In this document: in pieces, positions 18,500 to 25,000 of the stretch
How positions within the stretch are numbered: the first letter of the stretch is position 1
How the letters are laid out: every line of letters begins with the position of its first letter
DNA from: Prorocentrum cordatum
Taxonomy: Eukaryota > Sar > Dinophyceae > Prorocentrales > Prorocentraceae
NCBI GenBank assembly: GCA_963575745.1
Contig: CAUYUJ010015693.1
Location: 758,289 to 783,288, forward strand
Reading direction: 5' to 3'
Length of the DNA stretch: 25,000 nucleotides
Position numbers and translations under genes: made by a program
Notes under the pieces: generated by a model
What the model saw: only the letters and a program-made list of their open reading frames with translations
Told to the model about the DNA's origin: nothing
Databases searched by the model: none

Positions 18500-19130
18500 G
18501 CGCCCCACGCCCTTCCATTGGTTTGGTGATCCCAGGAGCCCCTCCCGCAGCCTCCTCCGAACCTTTCCTGGGCCTCCACCCCCCCCAAGACGCCGACGAT
18601 TGCCCCAAGGCGGCCCAAGAATCCGCAAAAGCAGCCCTAGAGCCTGCTAGGACGCCTGCCGGGAGGAGCCAAAGTGACTAAAACCAATGGTTTTTTTCTA
18701 GGTTTCGATCCTTTCTCGACTTTCTGGGCTCCCCAGTTTTCGCACGCTCCGACACGGCCCAAAAGAATTGCAGAACCGCCACAACGCAGTCCCAGACACG
18801 GTCCACGACAGCCACAAAGATGCTCCCCTGATGGACCACGAACTCCCATGGTACCCCTTCCGCAGCCTCCTCCTAACCTTTCCTGGGCCTCCACCCTCCC
18901 CAAGACGCCCGCGATGGCTCCACGGCGGCCCTTGAAATCGCAAAAAACAGCCCTCTACCATCCTAGGACGCCAGGGCGCCTCCCGGGAGAAGCCAAAGTT
19001 GTCAAAAACTATTGTTCTTTCTCCACGGGTGTTTGTAGTTTCTCACCTTGCTGGCCTCAGTTGTCATGCGCTCCGAGACGCCCCAGTAGCCTTGCAAACC
19101 CGCCCCAACACAGCCCAAGAGATTCCTAGC
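18500..19130 (+). repeat. about 316-bp tandem duplication
   Basis: CCGCAGCCTCCTCC followed by GAACCTTTCCTGGGCCTCC at 18545 recurs with few changes at 18860. The AGCCAAAGT word with following CAAAAAC/TAAAACC and T-rich sequence recurs near 18668 and 18985. The unit carries CCAAGACG words, the reverse sense of the CTTGGGG family. Pieces decay after about 19000. Confidence 0.78.
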
Positions 19131-19310
19131 ACGGCCTGCGCGAGCCCCAAGACTTTCCACGACCACCCCATGCTCGCCCCAAGATGGCCCAAGACGTTCC
19201 CATGACGGTCCAGAGGGGCGCCAGGATACCCGAAAAGATACCCCAGAGGCCCCAAGCATACCCCGACACGGCCTTTGCAACCACTCGACCGATCGCGACA
19301 AGCCTCCCAG
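19070..19310 (-). repeat. degenerate CCCCAAGA-type repeat
   Basis: GCCCCAAGACTTTCC, GCCCCAAGATGGCCC, GCCCAAGACGTTCCC and GGCCCCAAGCATACC lie in series. On the minus strand this is the same CTTGGGG style as 6960-7525. Confidence 0.6.
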
Positions 19311-19359
19311 GCTTCTGTCTACAAGCTTGCGACACATCCCAGGACGCACGCACCAGCTG

Positions 19360-19742
19360 GGAGAGGAGGACGAGGAGAACGACGACGACGCCGACGAGGT
19401 TGAGGAGGACGCGGACGAGGACGACGGGGAGGAGGCACAGAACGCCCGGGAACTAAAATTTGACGCCCGCTTTCCTCGAACATGTCTTCTCCAATGTGTC
19501 AGAATGTCGCTGGTTAGGCCGCCCCCTGCGCCGGCTCCTGTTCGCCCGGCGCGAGCTCCACGGGACATCCAAAGAAAACGACATGAGTAGAACGAGAGGA
19601 AGAGGAGGAGGAGGAGGAGGAGGAGGAGGAGGAGGAGGAAGAGGACGAGGAGGAAGAGGAGGAGGAGGAGGACGAGGAGGAAGAGGAGGAGGAGGAGGAG
19701 GCGGAGGAGGAGGAGGAGGAAGAGGAAGAGGAAGAAGAGGAG
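19360..19742 (+). repeat. GACGAGGAG tract and (AGG)n microsatellite
   Basis: An acidic-coding GACGACGAGGAGG tract lies at 19360-19438. After a mixed gap, an (AGG)n block with GAC, AGA and GGC interruptions spans 19594-19742. A forward frame is Glu/Asp-rich and stops at 19590 without domain support. Confidence 0.88.
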
Positions 19743-20051
19743 TCGGAGGAACATTCCAATTCCGCATTCTCGCAGCCAGGACACAGACACACTACCACAG
19801 CCCTGACAACAACCACCTGGGATCTTATTGCCGGCCCGCCCCCAGGTCCGTGCACACAAAGAGCCGCGTGGGCCCCGCCTGGACCCCGCAATACACTTAT
19901 ACGTGGCACTTCTAGCAGCATCGCAGCTCAGTGTGGATATTCGACGCAACGCCCAAGCGCCTGCCAGGTACAAGAGCCAAGATAAGAAGGCGAAGCGCAG
20001 CGAGCCTTAAAATATTGCTTATATGTATACATATACATAAACATATAAACA

Positions 20052-20058
<7 letters not shown>

Positions 20059-20094
<36 letters not shown>
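20059..20094. repeat. (TA)n microsatellite
   Basis: A pure TA tract immediately upstream of core copy 2 of the two-copy dispersed element. Confidence 0.95.
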
Positions 20095-20098
<4 letters not shown>

Positions 20099-20100
20099 CG

Positions 20101-20212
20101 GAGGTTGGGGGGTGAGATCGAAGTGGAACGGAGAGCCCCCCTACCGGGAAATCGATTTCGGTTTCGTGTTCGTGCGTGCCGTGCGGGCGAGGCGAAGCTG
20201 CGTGGGCGGGCG
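20101..20212 (+). repeat. two-copy dispersed element, core, copy 2
   Basis: It matches 16143-16253. Here the outer bases GGT and ACC flanking the GGGGGG/CCCCCC pairing also match, giving GGT-T-GGGGGG with CCCCCC-T-ACC. Downstream CCGGGAAATCGATTTCGG is nearly self-complementary. Confidence 0.88.
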
Positions 20213-20282
20213 AGAGGAAAGTCTCCTGTGGCTGAGGCGCGGCCGGACCAAATGATTCTCCGCCGGGAGGCCGGTGGCGCGC

Positions 20283-20345
20283 GGTGTCCCGCCGGTGTCC
20301 CGCCGGTGTCCCGTCGGTGTCCCGATGATGATGTTGATGATGATT

Positions 20346-20378
<33 letters not shown>

Positions 20379-20380
20379 GC
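20283..20380 (+). repeat. (GTGTCCCGCCG)n then (GAT)n
   Basis: Nearly four 11-bp units GTGTCCCG[CT]CG span 20283-20324, followed by (GAT)n to about 20378. The order core, GTGTCCCG repeat, GAT/ATC repeat, hairpin end is shared with copy 1. Confidence 0.92.
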
Positions 20381-20511
20381 AGCCGTTGAGCAATATTTTG
20401 AAGCGATTTAGTCAGTGGCGACAAGAGGGGCTTCAGCAGGCCTCCGACAAAAAAATCTCCACTGGCATCGCCAGGAGAACAATCACCACTGTTGCCCATT
20501 GCTCGGCCCCT

Positions 20512-20553
20512 CCACCCCCCCAACCTCCATATCACCCGTAGGGTGGTCGTATA
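20512..20553 (+). repeat. two-copy dispersed element, hairpin end, copy 2
   Basis: ATCACCC (20531-20537) pairs with GGGTGGT (20541-20547) around a GTA loop. Flanking CCCCCCAACCTCCAT and CGTATAGGT match copy 1. Confidence 0.82.
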
Positions 20554-20561
20554 GGTGTGTG

Positions 20562-20569
20562 TATATATA

Positions 20570-20610
<41 letters not shown>
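20562..20610. repeat. (TA)n microsatellite
   Basis: GTATATATATC followed by a pure TA tract. It lies directly between the hairpin end and the head of the modular repeat. Confidence 0.95.
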
Positions 20611-20613
<3 letters not shown>

Positions 20614-20690
20614 GGCGAAGGAACCAACCACATGCAGTCGTGGGCACCGCAGTTGCGAATATATTTTTCTGTGAAGCTCCCTATGGGGCC
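20611..20690 (+). repeat. head module of the modular repeat, copy 2
   Basis: CGAAGGAACCAACCACATGC followed by AGTCGTGGGCACCGCAGTTG resembles the head at 21841. It leads into the first GAAGCTCCCTATGGGGCCAC unit. Confidence 0.7.
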
Positions 20691-21767
20691 ACGAACCGCT
20701 GCACTGTGTGGGGGGAGCGCATGCGGGCGATAGCACTGGGGCCGTCGGTGGAGCTCCCTATGGGGCCACGAAACGTTGTACTGGGTGGGTGAAAATGCCA
20801 ATTTGGGTGTGTGTGTGTGTGGGACGCATGCGGACCGGACGGTCCCATTGGGGGTTTCGGTGGAGCTCCCCTATGGAGCGACGAGACGCTGCATTGGGTG
20901 AGTGAAAATTCAAAATTCGGTTTCCGACACGCGCGCGGACGGTCCCACTGGGGCCTTCGGTCCTTATGGGGCCACGAAACGCTGCACTGGTGGGTGAAAA
21001 TGCCAAAGTGGGTTTCTGGGACGCATGTGAGCGGTCCCACTAAGGGCTTCGGTGGAGCTCCCAATCGGGGCCACGAAGCGCTGCACTGGGTGAGTGAAAA
21101 TGTCAAATTGCGTATGTGGGACACATGCGGGCGGTCCCCCTGGGGGCTTCGGTGGAGCTCCCTATGGGGCCACGAAACGCTGTACTGGGTGGGTGAAAAT
21201 GCCAAATTGCGCGTGCGGGACGCATGCGGGCGTTCCCAGTGGCCACGAAACGTTGTACTGGGTGTGACGGACGCATGTGGCCACCCCACTGGGGCCTTAT
21301 GCGGAGTTCCCTGTGGGGCCACGAAACGCCGCACTGGGTGTGGCGGGCGCATGTGTACCCCACTGGGGCCTTCGGTGGAGCTCCCTGTGGGGTCACGAAA
21401 CGCCGCGCTGGGTGTGGCGGGCGCATGTGGTACCCCCTGCTGGGGTTTTTACGTGGAGCCCCATATGGGCCCACGACATGCCGCACTGGGTGTGGCAGGC
21501 GCATGTGGTACCCCCCACTGGGGCCTTACGTGGAGCTCCGTATGCGGCCACGAAACGCTGTACTGGGTGTGGCAGACGCATGTGGTACCCCCCCGGAGCC
21601 TTCGGTGGAGTTCCTTGTGGGGCCACGAAGCGTTGTATTGGGTGTGGCAGGCGCATGTGGTACCCCCCCTGGGGTCTTTGGTGGAGCTTTCTCTAGGGCC
21701 ACGCAGCGTTATATTGGGTGTGGCATACGCACGTGGTACCCCCACTGGGGGGGGGCACGAGAGGGTG
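20686..21767 (+). repeat. tandem array of the modular repeat, copy 2 (about 12 units)
   Basis: GGGGCCACGAA(A/G)CG-type words recur. Spacing is near 99 bp in the left half (for example 20968, 21067, 21166), where units carry an extra GGTGAAAATGCCAAATTG block. Spacing drops to about 75-79 bp from about 21240 on, where the block is absent. Plus frame 20811-21818 and several minus frames remain open but only reflect the repeat. Confidence 0.92.
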
Positions 21768-21840
21768 AGAAGAAACGCGTGGACCGTTTCTTTAGAACGA
21801 GGACCCAGCACCACATGATGGCTGGGGGAAAAACATCCTG
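21768..21840 (+). repeat. tail module of the modular repeat, copy 2
   Basis: GTGGACCGTTTCTTTAGAAC followed by GAGGACCCAGCACCACATGA matches the tails at 23268-23318 and (inverted) 8130-8175. The AGG-rich block present in the other tails is missing. Confidence 0.75.
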
Positions 21841-21897
21841 CCGAAGGACCCAACCATATGCAGTTTTGAATGACACGTTGTGGGTGCCGCTGTCGGT
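21841..21897 (+). repeat. head module of the modular repeat, copy 3
   Basis: CGAAGGACCCAACCATATGC followed by AGTTTTGAATGACACG leads straight into GTCGGTGGAGCTCCC, the start of the next array. It directly abuts the tail of copy 2. Confidence 0.75.
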
Positions 21898-23112
21898 GGA
21901 GCTCCCTAAGGGGCCACGAAACGCGTGAGGGACGTGCCGTAATGGGTGATGGCCGACGCATGCGGGCGGTGCCATTGGGGCCTTCGGTGGGGCTCCCTAC
22001 TATGGGCCACGAAACGCTGCACTGTGTATGGCGGACGCATGCGGGCGGTGCCCCTCGCTGGAGCTCCCGATGAGGCCACGAAACGCTGTATTGGTTGGAG
22101 GGAGACGCATGCCGCATGCGAGCGGTGCCGCTGCGGTCTTTTTGTGGAGCTCCGTACGGGGCCACGAAACGCTGTATTGGGTGATGGCCGACGCATGCGG
22201 GCGGTCCCACTGAGTGTTTCGGTGGAGCTCCCTATGGGGCCACGAAACGTTGTACTGGGAGGGGGGAGCGCATGCCAGCGGTGCCACTGGGGCCGTCGGT
22301 GGAGCTCCCCATGGGCCCACGAAACGCTGCAATGGGTGGTGGCTGACGCATGCGGGCGGTGCCACTGGGGCCTTACGTGGAGTTTGCTGCGGGGCCACGA
22401 AGCGCTGTACTGGGTGGTGGCTGGCGCATGCGGGCGGTCCCACTGGGACCTTCGGTGGTGCTCCTTGTGTGCCCACTAAGCGCTGCACTGGGTGGCTGGC
22501 GCATGCGGGCGGTGCCATTAGGGCCTTCGGTCGAGCCCCCTTTTATGGGGCCACGAAACGCTGTACTGGGTGGTGGCTGACGCATGCGGGCGGTCCCACT
22601 AGGGCCTTCGGTGGAGCTCCTCATGGGGCCACGAAGCGGGCAGTGGGTGGTGATTGACGCGTGCGGGCGGTGCCACTGGGCCCTCCGGTGGAGCTCCCTA
22701 AGGGCCCACGAAGCGCTGTGCTGGGTGGTGGCTGACGCACGCGGGCGGTGCCACTGGGGTTGTCGGTGGAGCACCATATGGGGCCACGAAGCGCTGTACT
22801 GGGTGGTGGCTGACGCACGCGGGCGGTCCCAGTGGGATTTTCGGTGGAGCTTCTTAAGGGGCCACGAAGCGCTGTACTGGGTGATGGTTGACGCATGCGG
22901 GCGGTGCCACTGGGGCCGTCGGTGGAGCCCCCTTATGGGCCCACGAAACGCTGTGTTGGGTGGTGGCTGACGCATGCTGGCGGTCCCGCTGGGGCCTTCG
23001 GTGGAGCTCCCTATGGGGCCACGAAGCGCTGTGCTGGGTGGTGGCTGACGCGTGCGGGCGGTCCCACTGGGAGCTTCGGTGGAGCTCCCTATGGGGCCAC
23101 GGAACGTGTGAG
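21898..23112 (+). repeat. tandem array of the modular repeat, copy 3 (about 16 units)
   Basis: The unit is GAGCTCCCTATGGGGCCACG, AAACGCTGTACTGGGTGGTG, GCTGACGCATGCGGGCGGT, CCCACTGGGGCCTTCGGTG, with spacings of about 70-95 bp and mostly near 79. GCATGC and GGAGCTCC palindromes lie in most units. All frames are largely free of stops on both strands. Confidence 0.94.
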
Positions 23113-23330
23113 GGGTGTGCCGAAATGGTGGACATGCGGAGGGCAGAGGCAAGGGATGGGAGGAGGATGGGGAGGAGGATGGGGAGGAGGAGGAGGAGGA
23201 GGAGGAGGAGGAGGAGGAGGAGGAGGAGAGGAGGAGGAAGAGGAGGAGGAGGAGGAGGAACACGGGGACCGTCTCATCAAAACAAGGACCCAACACCACA
23301 GGATGGTTGGGAACAACTATATTGGCAAGG
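23100..23330 (+). repeat. tail module of the modular repeat, copy 3, with (AGG)n
   Basis: GAACGTGTGAGGGGTGTGCC, CGGAGGGCAGAGGCAAGGG, then an (AGG)n block at 23157-23263, then AAAACAAGGACCCAACACCA and CAGGATGGTTGGGAACAAC. This is the most complete tail copy. Confidence 0.85.
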
Positions 23331-23334
23331 AATG

Positions 23335-23595
23335 CGCGCACGCATCCCATCACCTCAATAGAACTGTTTGGGGTGAGGTGTTCCTGTGCGGGCTCGCGAT
23401 GCCCGTTTCCCAAAACCCCACACCTTCCCTGGCTGCACCCGAGAGAAAGCTCCCTCCTCGTCCATACCCCCACGCAACCCTTTTCAACGGGAAGATAGCA
23501 TACGTCGCACCAACGGAATCCCGCTGTGCGACTGCGGGTGTCGGGGCCTCGCCCCGCGATTGAAATTTGGCGCATCTTTGCGCCTTGGGTCGTGC
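23335..23595. other. unassigned stretch
   Basis: No tandem repeat or recognisable coding content. It contains GGCGCATCTTTGCGCC near 23570, a short palindrome. Confidence 0.35.
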
Positions 23596-24420
23596 GTCGA
23601 TCTCGCGCGTCGCGTCGGCGGCGGTCTTGGAACGCGATGTTCACGCGGGAGCCGGCGCATAGCGCGCGCGCGCATGGGAGGAGGAGGAGGAGGAGGAGGA
23701 GGAGGAGCAGGGGGAGGAGGAAAAGGAGGAGGAGGAGGAGGGAAAGCGAGGAGGAGGAGGAGGAGGAGGAGGAGGAGGAAAAGGAGGAGGAGGAGGAGGA
23801 AAAGGAGGAGGAGGATGAGGAGGAGGACGCTCGGATCTCGCGCTTCGCCTCGGCGGCGGCCTCGGACTGCGCCTGTCGTGCGCCGGGAGCGCGCGCGGCG
23901 CCCAGGCAGCTTCCTGGCAGCGGCGGCGGTCTCGGAGAGCGGCGTGCGCTCGCACGTGGGGAGGACTCGAGGAGGAGGACTCGAGGAGGAGGAGGAGGAG
24001 GAGGAGGAGGAGGAGGAGGAGGAGGCGGCGCGTCGCCTCGGCAGCGGCCTCGGGCGCGCGAGTTTCGCGCGAGGGTCGACGCCGGCGCCAAGCAACATAC
24101 CTGCGCCGCCTCCCTCGCGCGACATTGCAACGCTCGCACGCGCGGGGGGGGGACTCGCGCGTCGCTTCGGCGGCGGCCTCGGAGTGCGGTTTTCCCGCGG
24201 GGGGGTCGGCGCACGGCGCCGAGCTGCTGCCTCGCGCCACTGGGCGGCGCGCGCGCGCAGGGGAGGAGTCGCGCGTCGCACTGGCGGGGGTCGCCGGGCG
24301 CGAGCTTCGCGCTGCGGCCTCAGTCCGCGGACGGGGTGGTGCCTCGCTGCGCGACTGGACGCGCGCGAGCGCGCGCGGGGGGTTTTCCCTGCGCATGCGT
24401 CGTAGCCGCGTCGCATCCGC
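23596..24420 (+). repeat. GC-rich degenerate repeat (about 120 bp) with nested (AGG)n blocks
   Basis: TCGCGCGTCGC(G/C/T)TCGGCGGCGG or close variants occur near 23602, 23838, 24027, 24154 and 24270. Each is followed by TTCACGCGGG/TTTCCCGCGG-like sequence, GTCGGCGC-like sequence, a CGCGCGCGCA run and GGGAGGAG. Large (AGG)n expansions lie at 23674-23826 and 23966-24023, at this last position of the unit. Minus-strand frames through here are Arg/Ala/Ser-rich by-products. Confidence 0.65.
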
Positions 24421-24581
24421 GGGCACACCGTCACGCGACCACCGCGTGGAGTGGCGGGGGGCCGGCCTGCCTGGAAAGATGCCTCGACGGGGGTTTTGTC
24501 GGGATCCTCCAGGCTGCGTCAGCATCTTCCGGGTGCTCAGCAAGCGTAAAGTGCCTTCCGGATTGTTTCGTGCATCTCTAA

Positions 24582-24840
24582 AGTTCCACACGGTTCCTCT
24601 GGCGGTGTCGCAGTTGCGCCGCACCTGCTGGCATCCCGCTGCGCGACCACCGCACGAGGGTTTTATGACGAGTCCCTTACTTGACACGACGAGCCAAGAG
24701 GGATCCCTCTGGATTATTTGAGGTTCATTCGGATTCCGCAGGATTTATTTGAATTCCTCGAGAGAATCATCCGGTTTCCTGAAGGTTCGTTGGGGGTTCT
24801 TCCAGGTTCCACACGGTTTTTTTGACGGAGTCGCGTCTCT
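24582..24840 (+). repeat. GTTCCACACGGTT duplication and GGTTC-type degenerate repeat
   Basis: GTTCCACACGGTTCCTCTGG at 24580 and GTTCCACACGGTTTTTTTGA at 24805 are followed by similar CGG.GTCGC sequence. Between them, words like GAGGTTCATTCGGATTCC and GAATCATCCGGTTTCC recur at short spacing. Confidence 0.6.
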
Positions 24841-24859
24841 TGTGGCCCCATGGGGTTTC

Positions 24860-25000
24860 TTTTGGGTTCGTGGGACATCGCATGTGGCGCCCTGGAGCTT
24901 CTCGGGCTTCCTGGGGCTCCCGACCAGCACCAGGGTATTTTGTCCGAGGTGTCCTGGGTGTCCAGGGGGCTCCTCGAGGCTTCCTGGGTACTCCAGATTT
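24860..25000 (+). repeat. degenerate CTTCCTGGGG/CTTGGGG-type repeat at right edge
   Basis: GGGCTTCCTGGGGCTCC, GTGTCCTGGGTGTCC, GGGGGCTCCTCGAGG and CTTCCTGGGTACTCC lie in series and continue to the window edge. Confidence 0.55.

Noticed and set aside
20811-21818. 335-codon plus frame that could be a repeat protein
   Set aside because: Array units are not a constant multiple of three, so the peptide changes frame from unit to unit. No consistent protein repeat is maintained.
22373-24214. 613-codon open frame on the minus strand
   Set aside because: It runs through copy 3 of the tandem array, an (AGG)n block and the GC-rich repeat. Other frames are open as well, and the peptide only mirrors the repeats (Ser runs, HRPHAS-like units).
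1-25000. Dinoflagellate spliced leader, tRNA or 5S genes
   Set aside because: I looked for the spliced-leader 3' motif (TTTTGGCTCAAG) and for tRNA-like cloverleaf boxes and found no convincing match by eye. A tRNAscan or Infernal run would be decisive.

Overview
The window reads as nuclear DNA of a GC-rich, intron-bearing protist, most likely a dinoflagellate (inference). One eukaryotic gene is recognisable. Its exons join at non-GT donors (GA or GC), and one intron looks like an inserted inverted-repeat element. About 20 kb of repeats follow with no convincing gene. I see no bacterial operon, no Shine-Dalgarno-led genes, and no tRNA, rRNA or dinoflagellate spliced-leader motif.

Positions 1-5324 hold the 3' three quarters of an ABC transporter of the ABCC (MRP) type on the + strand. 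Four exons can be pieced together by homology to the family: about 119-219 (end of TMD1 loop), 686-1378 (last TMD1 helices and first half of NBD1), 2774-4789 (rest of NBD1, TMD2, most of NBD2) and 4947-5324 (H-loop and C-terminus). The upstream part of the gene lies outside the window or is not recognisable. NBD1 looks impaired (Asn at the switch-His position, Asp at the catalytic-Glu position). NBD2 has every key residue.

Positions 5325-6950 show nothing recognisable. From about 6960 the window is repeats. These include degenerate CTTGGGG-type sequence (6960-7520) and a 9-bp-period GC tract (7690-7915). A modular repeat with a head, a tandem array and a tail lies inverted at 8110-9000 and direct at 20611-23330. 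Trinucleotide blocks ((AGG)n, (CTC)n, (GAT)n, (GTT)n, (CAT)n) and (TA)n recur throughout.

Other repeats are a foldback element (12582-12800), a 51-bp degenerate satellite (13260-13920) next to a 32-bp satellite (13928-14490), an 11-bp minisatellite (15825-16115), a two-copy dispersed element with conserved hairpins (16143-16968 and 20101-20547), a 316-bp duplication (18500-19130), and a roughly 120-bp GC-rich repeat with nested (AGG)n expansions (23600-24420).

The unusual content is mainly structural: the introner-like intron in the NBD2 coding region, the modular repeat family, and the two-copy hairpin element. Long open frames in the repeat half are consequences of repeat periods and of the scarcity of stop codons in GC-rich repeats, so I do not call them genes.
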